DNA from: Borreliella bissettiae DN127
GTDB taxonomy: Bacteria > Spirochaetota > Spirochaetia > Borreliales > Borreliaceae
DNA: 64,000 nucleotides
Direction: 5' to 3'
NCBI RefSeq assembly: GCF_000222305.1
Contig: NC_015921.1
Coordinates: 558,001-622,000 of the forward strand
How positions within the stretch are numbered: position 1 is the first letter of the stretch; the number at the start of each line of letters is the position of its first letter. Made by a program: the position numbers and the translations under genes. Shown piece by piece: positions 51,548 to 62,948 of this stretch. The notes under the pieces were generated by a model. It ran no database searches. It had not been told where the DNA came from and saw nothing but the letters and a program-made list of their open reading frames with translations.

Positions 51548-53485
51548 ATGAGTGATACTGTGCCTAAGCGTTTTAAAGAGGCGGTGACTCTTTATAGTGA
51601 GCTTGATATTTTTATATATAAGGAAGGGGAATCGAAAACCTTTAAGAAGCAAATATACGCTGATTTTTGGAATGAGACAAAAAGAGTGGCATCTGGGCTT
51701 TTGCATTGTGGCATTAAAAGGGGAGAAAAGGTTGTAATTATTTCTGATTCTAGAAGAGAATGGATAATAATCGATGTTGCTACTTTGGGGTTAGGCTGCA
51801 TTGATGTTCCCAGGGGAAATGATTCTTCTGAGGATGAATTAACTTATATTATTAACCATTCTGAATCTACTTTTATTTTTGTCGAAAACAATAAGCAACT
51901 TCACAAAGTTTTATCCAAAAAGCATGATCTTAGATTGGTAAGATGTATTGTTGTTATTGATGATGATAAATCTTATGAAGAAAAAATGGGCAATATTACT
52001 GTATTTTCTTATAAAAAATTATTAGAACTTGGAGCTGAGTATTTAAGAGCTAATCCAAAAGCATTTGATATGGAGATTGAAAAAGGTTCTTCAAAAGACA
52101 TTGCAACTATAATATATACTTCTGGTACAACAGGTATGCCAAAAGGAGTAATGTTGAGACACGAATCTTTTATTTTTCAATTAGATAGACTTTATGATTA
52201 TCTTCCAACACTTAAACCTGGCAAGATAATGATTTCAATTCTTCCCCTTTGGCATTCTTTTGAGCGAGCTTGTGAATATATAGTTGCTTTAAAGGGCATA
52301 GCAATTGCATATTCAAAGCCCATAGGTCCTGTTTTATTAAAAGATTTTTTACTTTTGAATCCCCAAATGATTATTTCTGTGCCTAGAATTTGGGAAGGTA
52401 TAAGAATAGGTATTATTAAAAAGGTATCGGAATCTTTTATTAAAAAGCTTGTGTTTGGGGGCTTTTTAAAAATTGGAATTGTTTATGCAAAGCTTAAGGA
52501 GAGATTTTTGGGGCTTTCTCCTATTTATAAAAAAACCAGTTTGTTTATTTCACTTTTTTCAAAATTATTTATATTTGTTGGAATTGTTTTAATTTTTCCT
52601 ATTAAATTATTGGGTGATATTTTAGTATTTAAAAAAATAAAAAATGCCCTTGGACAAAATTTTGAATTTGGAGTTTCTGGTGGTGGAGCGTTGGTTGATT
52701 ATGTTGATTATTTTTTTAAGGCTGTAGGAATTAAAGTTCTTGAAGGTTATGGCCTTACTGAAACGGGCCCTATTTTGAGCGTTAGGCGTCTTAAGGGCCC
52801 TGTAGCAAAAACTGTAGGGCCTATTTTGCCGGATGTTGAATACAAAGTAGTTGGATTTGATGGTAATGTTTTGCCTTATGGAGAAAAAGGTGAGCTTTGG
52901 GTAAGGTCCCCACAGATAATGAATGGCTACTTTAAGGATAAGGCTAAGACGAATGAAGTTTTAACAGAAGATGGTTGGTTTAACACTGGAGACTTGGTTA
53001 GATTGACAATTAATAATGAAATTTCAATTGTTGGTAGAAGCAAAGATACAATTGTTCTAAGAGGTGGGGAAAATATTGAGCCTGAGCCTCTTGAGAGAGT
53101 TTTGGGTAAATCTTTGTTTATTGAAAATATTATGATTGTTGGCCAGGATCAAAAATTTTTGGGGGCCGTTATTGTGCCTAATTTTGATAATCTTGAAAAG
53201 TGGGCAAATTCCAGTGGAGTGTCTTTTTCTTCCAGAAGTGATTTATTAGCCAATGAGGACGTTAATAAGCTTTATTCTAAGCATATCTCAGATACTATTA
53301 ATACCAAAGTAGGTTTTAAAAATTTTGAAAAAATAGCAGGCTTTGTTTTACTTCAAGATCCTTTTTCAATTGGAGAAGAGCTTACCAATACTCTTAAGTT
53401 AAAAAGATATTATATATCCCAAAAGTATGAAGATAAAATAAAATTGATTTTTAGCAAAAGTGACTTAGATTTAAACGGATATTAG
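51548..53485 (+). CDS. Long-chain acyl-CoA synthetase (AMP-binding)
   Basis: A 645-residue adenylating enzyme that activates fatty acids to acyl-CoA or a related acyl derivative. Motifs: the P-loop IIYTSGTTGMPKGVMLRH, LPLWHSFERACEY, EGYGLTETGPILS, WFNTGDLVRL and the C-terminal RSKDTIVLRGGENIEPEPLE. The insert around residues 290-370 (FGGFLKIGIVYAKL, FSKLFIFVGIVLIFPIKLLG) is hydrophobic and may attach to the membrane, as in FadD15/FACS enzymes. Borrelia cannot make fatty acids, so activation of host lipid is a probable role. SD GGGGG is before ATG 51548. The stop TAG is part of the palindrome shared with argS. Confidence 0.94.
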   Translation: MSDTVPKRFKEAVTLYSELDIFIYKEGESKTFKKQIYADFWNETKRVASGLLHCGIKRGEKVVIISDSRREWIIIDVATLGLGCIDVPRGNDSSEDELTYIINHSESTFIFVENNKQLHKVLSKKHDLRLVRCIVVIDDDKSYEEKMGNITVFSYKKLLELGAEYLRANPKAFDMEIEKGSSKDIATIIYTSGTTGMPKGVMLRHESFIFQLDRLYDYLPTLKPGKIMISILPLWHSFERACEYIVALKGIAIAYSKPIGPVLLKDFLLLNPQMIISVPRIWEGIRIGIIKKVSESFIKKLVFGGFLKIGIVYAKLKERFLGLSPIYKKTSLFISLFSKLFIFVGIVLIFPIKLLGDILVFKKIKNALGQNFEFGVSGGGALVDYVDYFFKAVGIKVLEGYGLTETGPILSVRRLKGPVAKTVGPILPDVEYKVVGFDGNVLPYGEKGELWVRSPQIMNGYFKDKAKTNEVLTEDGWFNTGDLVRLTINNEISIVGRSKDTIVLRGGENIEPEPLERVLGKSLFIENIMIVGQDQKFLGAVIVPNFDNLEKWANSSGVSFSSRSDLLANEDVNKLYSKHISDTINTKVGFKNFEKIAGFVLLQDPFSIGEELTNTLKLKRYYISQKYEDKIKLIFSKSDLDLNGY

Positions 53486-53516
53486 ACAAGAAAATATTGC
53501 AATATTTTCTTGTCTA
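53483..53516. terminator. 34-base perfect palindrome containing both stop codons (bidirectional terminator)
   Basis: Bases 53483-53516 are an exact inverted repeat, TAGACAAGAAAATATTG and its complement. The first three bases are the TAG stop of the acyl-CoA synthetase gene; the last three, read on the minus strand, are the TAG stop of argS. Folding gives up to 15 base pairs with a TGCA loop. It ends both convergent genes, with A and T runs in the stem but no T-run outside it. Confidence 0.8.
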
Positions 53517-55271
53517 CATTTTTAACATATAAGGGATATTGAGTAGGTACATGCAATTTTTTATTGTTTGTAATATGGCTTTTAAAAATTCGATTCTTGC
53601 GGCTGTTAAATCAGTATTGTTTATGTCTATTACTTTAACTTCTTGATAGTACGTACTAAAATGCTTTGCAAGCGAGTATGAATAGCTAGTAAGTATTGAA
53701 GGGTTTAAATCTTTTGCTGCCTTGATTATATTTTCTTCTAACTCTGATATAATTTTAATAATTTCCCACTCTTTTTCATGTTTTAAAAGTTTAAAATCAA
53801 TTTTTTCTATTACAGGAATAGAAAGTGCATTGTATTTTTCAAGAATGCTATTAATTCTTGCTCCAACATATTGAATATATGGCCCAGAATTTCCTGTAAA
53901 AGATAGGCTTTCTTTTTTATTAAATACAATGTCTTTATGTATAGCTGATTTTAGCAGATAATAGTGAATTGCTCCTAGTGCAATATTTAAAGCATTTTTT
54001 CTAGCACTATCTTTATTCTCAATTTTTTGTATAATTTCAGGCATTATTGATTCCATTAGCTCTAAGATTAAATTATCCGCGTCAATTACATTGCCTTCTC
54101 TTGATTTCATTTTGCCATCAATAAGATTAACCATTCCGTGTGACAAATGAATAAGCTTTTTGTTTTTAGAAATTCCTAATTTTTCTGATACAAAAAATAA
54201 GCTTTTGAAGTGCTGAATTTGTTCACTTCCAACTACATAAATCATTTCTTCAAAATTAAATTCTTTTGTTCTAACTGTTATATTTCCTAAATCTTGGGTA
54301 AGATAAATAGATGTTCCGTTTGGTCTTATGAGTACTTTTTGTTTTACTTTGGTGTCTTCTTTTTCGCTTGAGTCTAAGGGTAAGTCAATGCATATTGCGC
54401 CATCTTCTCGTTTGTAACAAAATCCTTTTTCAAGCCCTTCTAACACCACATTTTTTCCAATTTCAAAAATTTCACTTTCAAGGTAAATTTTATCAAATGA
54501 GGTGTTTGTAATTTTGTAAGTTTCTTTTATTCCTTCAATTGCCCAGCTATTTAGTTTTTTCCAAAGTTCAATTGTGTTTGTATCTTTTTGTTCCCATTTT
54601 AAAAGCAGATCTTGAATTTCTTTTTCAGCATTTTCATTTTCTTGCGAGTATTCGTTGTATTTAACATAAAAATCACCAATTAAATGGTCTCCTTTTTTAG
54701 AAGCTTTTTCAGGGGTAATGTCATTTCCAAATTTTTTGTATGCAAGCATTGATTTGCAGATATGAACTCCCCGGTCATTTATTAGGTTTATTTTTGTAAT
54801 TTTTGCACCTACAGCCTTTAATATTCTTGACAGACTTTCTCCTATTACGTCATTCCTAAGATGTCCTACATGCAGTGGTTTGTTTGTATTTGGCGATGAA
54901 AACTCCAATATTATTTTTTTATTGTCTAGATATTTACTTGCCCCATAGTTATCTTTTTGGGCATTTACCATTTGTATTGTATTTTTTATATATTCTTTTC
55001 TGGGAATTTTGATGTTTAGGTAAGCTCCCATAGCTTTAATTTTGTATTTAGCCTTAAGTATTTTTATTATTTTTTCAGAGATGGTTTCAATAGGAAGTTT
55101 CAATGTTTTGCTAAGCTCAAATATTAATATAGAAATATCTCCCAGATCACTTTTTGGAGGTTTTTGAATATTTATATTGATATTATCTGGCTTTATGTTA
55201 TTTGATAATGCTAGATCGGCAACTATAATGCTAATTTCGTCTTTAATCTTTTTTTTAATACTTTTATTCAT
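53514..55271 (-). CDS. argS: Arginyl-tRNA synthetase
   Basis: A 585-residue class I synthetase. The N-terminal Add-1 domain starts [20 protein letters not shown], then [20 protein letters not shown] (HVGH motif), and later [20 protein letters not shown], where KMKSR takes the place of KMSKS. The C-terminal DALR domain carries [20 protein letters not shown] ending near the typical C-terminal motif (LNIPYMLKM; family: LLG...P.RM). I chose ATG 55271 with GAGGA; the longer frame adds 15 lysine-rich residues and no SD. Its start overlaps the end of the next upstream gene by 8 bases. Confidence 0.96.
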   Translation of the reverse strand: MNKSIKKKIKDEISIIVADLALSNNIKPDNININIQKPPKSDLGDISILIFELSKTLKLPIETISEKIIKILKAKYKIKAMGAYLNIKIPRKEYIKNTIQMVNAQKDNYGASKYLDNKKIILEFSSPNTNKPLHVGHLRNDVIGESLSRILKAVGAKITKINLINDRGVHICKSMLAYKKFGNDITPEKASKKGDHLIGDFYVKYNEYSQENENAEKEIQDLLLKWEQKDTNTIELWKKLNSWAIEGIKETYKITNTSFDKIYLESEIFEIGKNVVLEGLEKGFCYKREDGAICIDLPLDSSEKEDTKVKQKVLIRPNGTSIYLTQDLGNITVRTKEFNFEEMIYVVGSEQIQHFKSLFFVSEKLGISKNKKLIHLSHGMVNLIDGKMKSREGNVIDADNLILELMESIMPEIIQKIENKDSARKNALNIALGAIHYYLLKSAIHKDIVFNKKESLSFTGNSGPYIQYVGARINSILEKYNALSIPVIEKIDFKLLKHEKEWEIIKIISELEENIIKAAKDLNPSILTSYSYSLAKHFSTYYQEVKVIDINNTDLTAARIEFLKAILQTIKNCMYLLNIPYMLKM

Positions 55272-55890
55272 TTTTTTCCTCTTTAACGCTTTTATTAATT
55301 TTTTTTTCTTTAACACTTGTTAGTATATTGATTAATAGTAAAGTTAAAGACGCTACAATGAAAATGTTTGAACTATGAGCTGACATTTTTGTATTTGCAA
55401 GCCCTTTTATTATAGTTATTTCGTTATTAAAAAGCTTTAAATTCCCTGTGTTTAATATTTCTCTAATTAGTGAGATTGTTGAGCTTAGGGCAATGAAAAT
55501 TAAAATTGGAATTTTAGAATATTTGATTATCATTGATGAATTTCTTAAGATTTTAAAAGGTTCGTTTTTATGAAATGATATTATTATGGCTATTAAAATG
55601 GGTATTGAAAATTTAAATTCTTTGTATAGTGTTGGCGTTAAATAAAACATGAATAAGTAAGTTAGACTGGTAAAAATTCCTATTATTAATAGATATATCC
55701 CTAATATATGGTTTTTATATTTTTTCAGTTCTATTTGATTGATTATTAGGGCAGGAAGTATAATGCATATTGAAATCCAAACAGATGCAATACTAGCATC
55801 TAAAAAGTTTTTTGTATAAGCAAAAATAGGAAATAACATTAAATGGCTTTTAAGATATTTTTCAGTATTATAAAATGTCTTTTTTTGCAT
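55264..55890 (-). CDS. Integral membrane protein, unknown function
   Basis: A 208-residue hydrophobic protein with about six membrane segments, for example residues 13-27 ([15 protein letters not shown]), 35-50 ([18 protein letters not shown]), 62-82 ([19 protein letters not shown]) and 175-195 ([17 protein letters not shown]), then a lysine-rich tail. SD AAGGGA is before ATG 55890. It lies between mcp2 (21 bases upstream) and argS, overlapping the latter, so the unit is mcp2, this gene, argS. No family is recognised. From memory BB0595. Confidence 0.78.
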   Translation of the reverse strand: MQKKTFYNTEKYLKSHLMLFPIFAYTKNFLDASIASVWISICIILPALIINQIELKKYKNHILGIYLLIIGIFTSLTYLFMFYLTPTLYKEFKFSIPILIAIIISFHKNEPFKILRNSSMIIKYSKIPILIFIALSSTISLIREILNTGNLKLFNNEITIIKGLANTKMSAHSSNIFIVASLTLLLINILTSVKEKKINKSVKEEKNE

Positions 55891-55911
55891 ATTATTCCCT
55901 TTTAATTTAGT

Positions 55912-58059
55912 TTATTTGGTTTTAAATTGATCCGTGCTCTCACTAATTCCAGAAATGTGACTTGAATTTGTAGTTCCTAAAACCTTAATGCGCTCAATTG
56001 CTTCTACTAGTTTATTAATCTCTTCTTTTAAACCTTTCATTGAGTTTGAGACCGTAATATTAATCTCTCCCAACAGTTTAATGGTGCTAATGATTTCTTT
56101 GTTGCCTCTAAACATATCATTTGAACCGATTTTTACTTCATATGTTATTTCCCGCATTGTGTTTAAAGCCTTTAAAATTTCTTGGCTACCTATTGATTGT
56201 TCTTGCATTGTATGATTTATTTCTTCTATTACTTGAACAACTAAATTGATTGAATCAAATATTTGGTTGAAAGCTTTATTTGTTAATTCAGAGGTGTTTA
56301 CGGTTTTGGTTATCGAATCCATTATTTCATTAATTGATGAGGCAACAGATTCTGATTGTGATGTTACTTGTTCTGCTAGGTCTTTTATTTCTTCTGCGAC
56401 AATGGCAAATCCTTTTCCAGCTTCACCAGCATGAGATGCTTCAATTGCAGCGTTCATCGAGAGCAGGTTGGTTTGGCTTGCTATAGATGAAATTAAAGAG
56501 TTTGCTTCTTGTAATCTTGTTGAGTTTTTGAAAATTTCTTTGATTTGAGTAATAACTTCCTCTTGTTTTTTTCGCCCATCATCAGAGAATCTTTTTAGTT
56601 CTTCTGTGCTTTTTGCAGCTTTTTGAGTTATTTCCGTTATTGATTGGATTCCCCCTATCATTTCTTCGATAGCTGATGAGGATTGTTCAACGCTTGCGGC
56701 TTGGGTTTCAATTGAATTATCAAGAGATGAAATATTTTTTGAAAGACTTTCAATGATATTTGTTGTATTAGATATGAATTCTACCTGTTTTTCTACTTCT
56801 TCTTGTGTTTTTTCTATGTATTGATTTGAATTTTTAATTGTATTATGGGTTTTGTTTATTTCGCTAAATAAATGGTCTCCGTTTTCTTTAAGCAATTTTA
56901 CTCGTTCTTGTAGTGAATTAATTACGTGTTTTAGATTTTCAATAAAATGCCCAAAAAGATTTATTGTTGAGCTTATTGAATCTTTGCCTTTTGATTCGAT
57001 TTTAAATGTTAAGTCGCCGGTTTTAACCTTTGGAATGACAACATTGAGTTTGTCTATTTTTGATATTATTAAAGTTTTTATGGTTGATATCATTATTAAT
57101 ATAAAAATTATTACCAAAATAAATATAATAGAAAGTGAAACTAATCTCATATTTTTAAATTCTTTTGAAAATATGTTGTTATAATCTATTTTTATTCCTA
57201 AGTACCAATGGGATGTTGTGATCCTTGCTAATGAGATTATTTCATTTGAATTGCTTGTATTGTAATTTGTTTTTCCTTGGGATAATGCACTTAATATTTG
57301 AGTTAATGTTTTTGCGTTAAAGCTAAATATGTGTTTTATGTTTTTTAAAACTTCGTCTTTTCCGCCAAATGCATCCCCACTGCTGTTTATTAAGTATACA
57401 TTAAAGTATTTTGATGAGTTTTGGCTGCTTGCATTTTGTTCTAGCAAGGAGTTTTCCAAAAGCAGTAAAAGATATTCTTTTAGTTCGGCAATTTTTTCTG
57501 AAATGTCAGCATATAAAATAATATATCCAATATTAGATTTTTTTGAATCTGTTATTTTATATGCTATTGGAATATAAAAATTGTTATTTATTTTTACTAA
57601 ACTGTTGTGAAGAATTGAAATTTGAAATGTAGTTATAGCTTTGCCCAGAAGTAATTCTTTTAAGCTTATATATTGGCCGCTTCTTTTTTTTTCACTTGAT
57701 TCGATTATGTATCCATCTTTGTTTGCATACTCTATTATTTTAATAAAAGACGGTAGTGTAATTAAAATTTTGTCAGATACTAAGCGCTCTTCACTTTTGT
57801 TATTAAGAATTGCAGATTTATAATCATATCTGGTTGTTAATACGCTTAAAGCTTTTATTATTTCTTTAGATTCATCAGAAAAGCTTTTGATCATTGCTTG
57901 GTTAATAAATTTTGTAAAGTCTTGAAGTTCTTTTGTTATGATTTTTTTATAGCCTTGATCTAGTAGCAAAAAGGTTGTTGCAATAATGATTATTGTGTAT
58001 GCCAAAATTATAAAATTGAATTTATAAAAAAGGCTAGAGTTAAGTTTCTTTCTTTTCAC
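55912..58059 (-). CDS. mcp2: Transmembrane methyl-accepting chemotaxis protein
   Basis: A 715-residue receptor. TM1 is at about residues 15-33 ([19 protein letters not shown]). A periplasmic sensor domain of about 270 residues follows ([30 protein letters not shown] resembles the dCache/Cache fold), then TM2 near 305-328 ([17 protein letters not shown]), a HAMP region and the signalling domain. The tip is [20 protein letters not shown] followed by [17 protein letters not shown] (about 523-560). A methylation-type helix [18 protein letters not shown] precedes it. The start is GTG 58059 with GAGGGG five bases upstream. It is divergent from the next receptor. From memory mcp-2 (BB0596). Confidence 0.94.
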   Translation of the reverse strand: MKRKKLNSSLFYKFNFIILAYTIIIIATTFLLLDQGYKKIITKELQDFTKFINQAMIKSFSDESKEIIKALSVLTTRYDYKSAILNNKSEERLVSDKILITLPSFIKIIEYANKDGYIIESSEKKRSGQYISLKELLLGKAITTFQISILHNSLVKINNNFYIPIAYKITDSKKSNIGYIILYADISEKIAELKEYLLLLLENSLLEQNASSQNSSKYFNVYLINSSGDAFGGKDEVLKNIKHIFSFNAKTLTQILSALSQGKTNYNTSNSNEIISLARITTSHWYLGIKIDYNNIFSKEFKNMRLVSLSIIFILVIIFILIMISTIKTLIISKIDKLNVVIPKVKTGDLTFKIESKGKDSISSTINLFGHFIENLKHVINSLQERVKLLKENGDHLFSEINKTHNTIKNSNQYIEKTQEEVEKQVEFISNTTNIIESLSKNISSLDNSIETQAASVEQSSSAIEEMIGGIQSITEITQKAAKSTEELKRFSDDGRKKQEEVITQIKEIFKNSTRLQEANSLISSIASQTNLLSMNAAIEASHAGEAGKGFAIVAEEIKDLAEQVTSQSESVASSINEIMDSITKTVNTSELTNKAFNQIFDSINLVVQVIEEINHTMQEQSIGSQEILKALNTMREITYEVKIGSNDMFRGNKEIISTIKLLGEINITVSNSMKGLKEEINKLVEAIERIKVLGTTNSSHISGISESTDQFKTK

Positions 58060-58325
58060 TAAGTCCCCTCAAAATTTTGTTTTTTACTAAAATTTTAAAA
58101 CATTAAATTTTTAGTATTCTATATGTTTTATTATATAATTATATATGCATGTAGCTAAATAATAAAATAATTATTTGCAAATATTTGAAGGATTTAATCT
58201 TTAAGATTCAGAAAGAAAGGTTTAATTTGCCAAGTGTTATTAGTAATTATTTGTATGTGATTTATGAAGGTGAAAGGTTTGTTTTAAGATTTTAATCATA
58301 CTAATGTTATGTTTGGAGAGCTTTT

Positions 58326-60533
58326 ATGACAGATGAGAATTTAATCGATGTTAATCTGAAAAATACTAAACGATTTCTTTATCTAGTTTTATTTGGATTT
58401 CTTTTTTTAAATTTTTTATTCATAGGCTATGCTTATATGAATTATAAAAATGAGTATTTGGATCGTTTTAAATTTGATTCTAAGTTGTTTTTAAACAGTG
58501 TTTCTGCTGTTATTAAAGCTAAATATTCGGAATCTTCTAGGTTTCTTGAGGAGCTTGTAAAAGATAGCTATAGGTTTGGGATATTGGTTAATTCTTCAAA
58601 AAGCTTTCTTTTGTCTTCAAGTTTAAAATTGGGTGATAGCTTAGATGAAAATAGTGATTTGTTTTTAAAGTCAAGAGAATTTAGCTCTATAGATAAAATT
58701 TTCAAAACTATTCCTTTAGCAGAAGATTCACTTGAAGGAGTATTTTATATTCCTATAGGGAAAAATGTTTTAATATCAAATTCAAATTTTTCATCTTTAG
58801 GCTTAAAAGATGTTAGGTTGGATCCAATTTATTCTGTTCCTGTAGAAAAAAATTTTAAATATTATTCAAGATACATGATAATAGATGGAAAAATTTATTC
58901 TATAATAAGTTTTCCGGTTAGAGATTCTGTTGCAACATTGGGTGTAATAGGGATTTTAGTATGCTTTGATGAGTCGTTAGATATTATTGAAAATCAGTTG
59001 TATTCTGCTCTTAAATTTAGCAGTAAGAATTATAATTTTTTTATGCTTGACAGAAATCATATGCCCATTTTTTTAAACTTTAATAATCTTCACGCCAAAT
59101 CTTTTTCTCCATCTTATAATGAGAATTTTTTAAAAAAAGTTATAGCTTATGCTAAAAAAGATTCTTCTAGCTCTAAGTACACTTTTAATTATGAAAGAGA
59201 TTTATATTCTTTAAACTTTGTAAAAACTGATGATTTTTTGACTCAAGGGCTGATTTTAAATGTCAATTCCATTCCTATTATGTTTAAATCAAATTGGATT
59301 ATATTTTTTGTATTTTTATTATTATCTTTTGCAATTATTTTTTATTTGTGCAAAACTTTTGTTTTTTCATTAATTAATGATTTTAACAGAATTGTTGATT
59401 ATCAAAAATCAAAAAGCGATCCTTTTAGTCTTGAGCCTCCTTTAGAGGTTAAGTATTCTTCGTCTATTATTTCTTATATTAGTTCAAAGCTAGATAATCT
59501 GTCCTCTAAGAGTAATGAATCTTTTGAGAAGATAAAATTTTATTCTGAAGATTTAAATGAATATTTGGAACAAATAGAGACTGCTATATCAAATACTGAG
59601 AGTATAGACTCTAGCATTTTGGCTTACGAACAACTAAAGGATACTTTTTCTAGATTTGAAAAGTCAATTGTTGATATTTTAAAAGGCTTTGAATCTATTG
59701 CTGATCCGATTAATGATCACAATAAGTATATATCAGAAATCTCTTCAAATTTTGAGGAGAATGTTAGTTTTTTCTATAGCATAGATAAAAATTTGGAAAT
59801 TTTTAATAAGGTTGCTACTATAAATTCTACTGATATTGAAAATATTAAAAGTAAGGTTTTTGATTTAAATATTGTTTTTGAAAATGTGAATAAAAATTTT
59901 GCAGATCTTTTGTCTCAAACAAATAGTTTGCAAAGTGTAAATAAACTTTTAGTTTCAATCTCGGCTCAGACCAATATGCTTGCTATGAATGCAGCAATTG
60001 AAGCAGCAAAAGCAGGTGATGCAGGTAAAAGTTTTGCAGTTGTTGCTGAGGAGATTAGAAAGCTTGCTATTAATTCTGGAAAATATTCTAAAACCATTAA
60101 AGATGAACTTAAAATGGTCGATAGCATTATTGCGGCGATCAATTCAGAGATTGATACAATTTATAAAAATTTCATAGACATTCAAGATAATGTGGATAGC
60201 AATTTTTCAAGACACGAGAAAGTAGATCTTACTCTTGCTAAGCATTTTAAGGAAATTGGTGAGTTTAAAGAAAGGTATTTATCTCACGATACTAAGATCA
60301 GAGATGCCAAGAATATGTATAAAGAAATATTTAATAACCATTATTTTGTTAGTAGTAAGTTTAACAACTTTAACCAAGATTTGAAAGAGTTTAAAGTTTC
60401 TAAGATTAATTTGGATGCTGTAAATTCTCTTCAAGAATATTCATCTTTGGTGAAATCTTCTAAGGATAAGATATTAAAGACAAAGGAATTGATTAAAAAG
60501 ATTAATGACGAGATTAAAGATATTCTTTTTTAG
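58326..60533 (+). CDS. mcp3: Transmembrane methyl-accepting chemotaxis protein
   Basis: A 735-residue receptor. TM1 is at about 15-37 ([20 protein letters not shown]), then a periplasmic part of about 280 residues ([36 protein letters not shown]-like segments suggest a Cache-type fold), TM2 about 322-345 ([20 protein letters not shown]) and a long cytoplasmic helical part. The tip is [20 protein letters not shown] then [14 protein letters not shown] at 545-578. SD GGAGAG is before ATG 58326. It is convergent with murB (9 bases apart) and divergent from mcp2. From memory mcp-3 (BB0597). Confidence 0.94.
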   Translation: MTDENLIDVNLKNTKRFLYLVLFGFLFLNFLFIGYAYMNYKNEYLDRFKFDSKLFLNSVSAVIKAKYSESSRFLEELVKDSYRFGILVNSSKSFLLSSSLKLGDSLDENSDLFLKSREFSSIDKIFKTIPLAEDSLEGVFYIPIGKNVLISNSNFSSLGLKDVRLDPIYSVPVEKNFKYYSRYMIIDGKIYSIISFPVRDSVATLGVIGILVCFDESLDIIENQLYSALKFSSKNYNFFMLDRNHMPIFLNFNNLHAKSFSPSYNENFLKKVIAYAKKDSSSSKYTFNYERDLYSLNFVKTDDFLTQGLILNVNSIPIMFKSNWIIFFVFLLLSFAIIFYLCKTFVFSLINDFNRIVDYQKSKSDPFSLEPPLEVKYSSSIISYISSKLDNLSSKSNESFEKIKFYSEDLNEYLEQIETAISNTESIDSSILAYEQLKDTFSRFEKSIVDILKGFESIADPINDHNKYISEISSNFEENVSFFYSIDKNLEIFNKVATINSTDIENIKSKVFDLNIVFENVNKNFADLLSQTNSLQSVNKLLVSISAQTNMLAMNAAIEAAKAGDAGKSFAVVAEEIRKLAINSGKYSKTIKDELKMVDSIIAAINSEIDTIYKNFIDIQDNVDSNFSRHEKVDLTLAKHFKEIGEFKERYLSHDTKIRDAKNMYKEIFNNHYFVSSKFNNFNQDLKEFKVSKINLDAVNSLQEYSSLVKSSKDKILKTKELIKKINDEIKDILF

Positions 60534-60542
60534 TTTTTTTGA

Positions 60543-61451
60543 TTAATTAAATCCTATGTAAAGAACTTCTTCTTCAAGTAAAAGCCCAGTTTTCAAGTAG
60601 ACTTCAGCTTTTACTTTTTCAATTAAGCTTTTTATGTCTTTGGAAGTGGCGTTATTAATATTGATAATAAAGTTTCCATGATATTTAGATACTGTAGCAC
60701 CGCCAATGCTTAATCCTTTGAGCTTGCACTCTTCAATTATTTGCCCACTAGGTTTGAGAAATGCTTTATTGTTTTTAAAAGTGCTTCCGCTACTTGGAAA
60801 TAAATAGTGGCCTTTATTTATTCTTGCTTGTTTATTTTTAGTCATTTTTTCTTCAATAATTTTCTTATTTTCTTTTTTTAAATTCAATTCAATTTTTAAT
60901 ATGAGAAAGTTTTTATTTTGAAAAGGCGATTTTTTATACTTAAAGTCTTCTTTTTTAAATTCTTTGCAAATAGTTTTTCCTTTATCATTTATAAATGTAA
61001 TTTTTTTTAGTATCTCAGAAATTTCATTTCCAAAGCATCTAGCATTCATCCATACAGCGCCTCCCAGCGTCCCGGGTAGTCCATAGATAAATTCTAAGCC
61101 ACTTAAGCTGTTATCAAGCGCAATTTTACATAAATTTTCAAAATTTGCACCACATTCGCCGATAATTTTATTTTCGTGAATTTCTATTTTGTTTAGATGT
61201 CCGGTGTATATTATTGGAAAATCAAGCTCTTTGTCATCATTGACTAAAATATTTGATCCTCCCCCAAGAATAAATAGTTTAATTTTTTCTTTTATTGCTG
61301 CTTTAAAAATATTTTCAGCTTCTTTAATATTTTTAGGGGTAAGAAATAATTTCGAAATGTTTCCAATTTTATATGTTGTATAGTCAGCTAGGTTTTTTGT
61401 TTGAGGCTTAATATTGATTTTTTTAAGAAAATTATTTAGGCTTTTAGGCAT
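60543..61451 (-). CDS. murB: UDP-N-acetylenolpyruvoylglucosamine reductase MurB
   Basis: A 302-residue FAD enzyme that reduces UDP-GlcNAc-enolpyruvate to UDP-MurNAc with NADPH. Motifs: TTYKIGNISKLFLTPKN, the FAD loop FILGGGSNILVNDD, GLEFIYGLPGTLGGAVWMNA, YKKSPFQNKNFLILKIEL, the catalytic-Ser region FPSSGSTFKN and the closing GLSIGGATVSKYHGNFIINI. Type II features (no tyrosine loop) fit its length. The mRNA seems leaderless. It is divergent from cysS (51 bases apart) and convergent with mcp3. Confidence 0.96.
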   Translation of the reverse strand: MPKSLNNFLKKINIKPQTKNLADYTTYKIGNISKLFLTPKNIKEAENIFKAAIKEKIKLFILGGGSNILVNDDKELDFPIIYTGHLNKIEIHENKIIGECGANFENLCKIALDNSLSGLEFIYGLPGTLGGAVWMNARCFGNEISEILKKITFINDKGKTICKEFKKEDFKYKKSPFQNKNFLILKIELNLKKENKKIIEEKMTKNKQARINKGHYLFPSSGSTFKNNKAFLKPSGQIIEECKLKGLSIGGATVSKYHGNFIININNATSKDIKSLIEKVKAEVYLKTGLLLEEEVLYIGFN

Positions 61452-61460
61452 ACGTACTTA

Positions 61461-61489
61461 ATAATAAATTAGATTTTTTATTTTTTCAA
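61461..61489 (-). promoter_or_regulatory. Candidate promoter of murB
   Basis: On the minus strand TTGAAA (61489-61484), a 17-base spacer and TATTAT (61466-61461) lie nine bases before the ATG at 61451. The predicted leader is about three bases and no SD is visible. It sits in the 51-base region shared with cysS. Confidence 0.45.
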
Positions 61490-61502
61490 TTTTGAGAAAT
61501 GT

Positions 61503-62945
61503 ATGATTTTGAAGTTATATAATACTAGAACAAAGGATTTTTCAGAATTAACAAATTTTGAAAATGTTAAATTGTATGCTTGCGGGCCTACTGTTTATAA
61601 TTATGCTCACATCGGAAATTTTAGAACTTATATTTTTGGAGATTTATTAATTAAAACTTTAAGATTTTTAGGGTATAAAGTTAATTATGCTATGAATATT
61701 ACAGATATTGGGCATTTAACAGGTGATCTTGATGATGGAGAAGATAAAGTTGCCAAGACAGCAAGAGAAAAGGGTCTTACAGTTTATGAGATTAGTGAAT
61801 TTTTTACAGAAGCTTTTTTTAACGATTGTAGAAAATTAAACATTGTATATCCCGACAAAGTTCTTGTTGCAAGTAAATATATTCCAATCATGATAGAGGT
61901 TGTTAAAATTTTGGAAGAAAAAAAAATTACTTATTTTTCTAATGGCAATGTTTATTTTGATACTTCTTGTTTTAAAAGCTATGGCGAGATGGCCGGTATT
62001 GATCTTATTGATAAAGATATGACCTTGTCCAGGGTTGATATTGATAAATTTAAAAGGAATAAAACCGATTTTGTTTTGTGGTTTACTAATTCTAAGTTTA
62101 AAGATCAGGAGATGAGATGGGATTCTCCTTGGGGATTTGGTTATCCAAGTTGGCATTTGGAGTGTGCTGCTATGAATTTGGAGTATTTCAAAGATACGCT
62201 TGATATTCATTTGGGAGGAGTTGATCATATTGGAGTTCACCACATAAATGAAATAGCAATAGCAGAGTGTTTTTTAAATAAGAAATGGTGTGATATCTTT
62301 GTTCATGGAGAATTTTTGATTATGGATTATAATAAGATGTCAAAGTCGCGTGGAAATTTTATTACAGTTAAAGACTTGGAAGATCAAAATTTTTCTCCTC
62401 TTGATTTTAGATATTTGTGTTTGACATCACACTACAGGAATCAATTAAAATTTTCATTGGATAATCTTCAAGCAAGCAAGATTGCTAGAGAAAATTTGAT
62501 AAACAGGCTAAGTTATTTTTATGAATCCTTAGATCTAGATGATTTAAATATACTTAATAAGGATTTAAAAAATTTTGGTTTTAGTGTAGAAAAAGAATAT
62601 TATGATTCTTTTATAGAAAAAGTTTCTTTTGATTTGAATGTTTCTCAAGGATTGGCTTTACTTTGGGAGATAATTAAATCTGAAAATCTAGGATTTGTTT
62701 CAAAACTCAGATTGGCTTTTATTTTTGATGAGATTATATCACTTAATCTGAGAGAAGAAATTTTAAAAAATTTAGAAAACCATGATGTAGTTATTGATGA
62801 GAATATGAAAACTTTGATTGAAGAGAGAAGAATAGCTAAATGTGAAAAAAATTTTAAGCGTGCCGATGAAATTAGAGGCTTTTTTGCCAAAAAAGGTTTT
62901 GTTTTGGTTGATACTAAGGAAGGAACCAAGGTTAAAAGAGGCTAA
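61503..62945 (+). CDS. cysS: Cysteinyl-tRNA synthetase
   Basis: A 480-residue class I synthetase. Zinc ligand C27 is in [20 protein letters not shown], with the HIGH-type motif HIGN at residues 36-39. The second Cys and ligands are in [13 protein letters not shown] and [20 protein letters not shown] is at residues 278-282 ([10 protein letters not shown]). The C-terminal helical domain ends [20 protein letters not shown], as in the family. A weak GAG precedes the ATG by six bases. The next gene starts three bases after the stop. Confidence 0.97.
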   Translation: MILKLYNTRTKDFSELTNFENVKLYACGPTVYNYAHIGNFRTYIFGDLLIKTLRFLGYKVNYAMNITDIGHLTGDLDDGEDKVAKTAREKGLTVYEISEFFTEAFFNDCRKLNIVYPDKVLVASKYIPIMIEVVKILEEKKITYFSNGNVYFDTSCFKSYGEMAGIDLIDKDMTLSRVDIDKFKRNKTDFVLWFTNSKFKDQEMRWDSPWGFGYPSWHLECAAMNLEYFKDTLDIHLGGVDHIGVHHINEIAIAECFLNKKWCDIFVHGEFLIMDYNKMSKSRGNFITVKDLEDQNFSPLDFRYLCLTSHYRNQLKFSLDNLQASKIARENLINRLSYFYESLDLDDLNILNKDLKNFGFSVEKEYYDSFIEKVSFDLNVSQGLALLWEIIKSENLGFVSKLRLAFIFDEIISLNLREEILKNLENHDVVIDENMKTLIEERRIAKCEKNFKRADEIRGFFAKKGFVLVDTKEGTKVKRG

Positions 62946-62948
62946 TAT

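Noticed and set aside
55272-55316. Longer argS frame with 15 extra residues
   Set aside because: The extra part lies inside the preceding membrane-protein gene, is only lysine-rich and has no SD. ATG 55271 has GAGGA.
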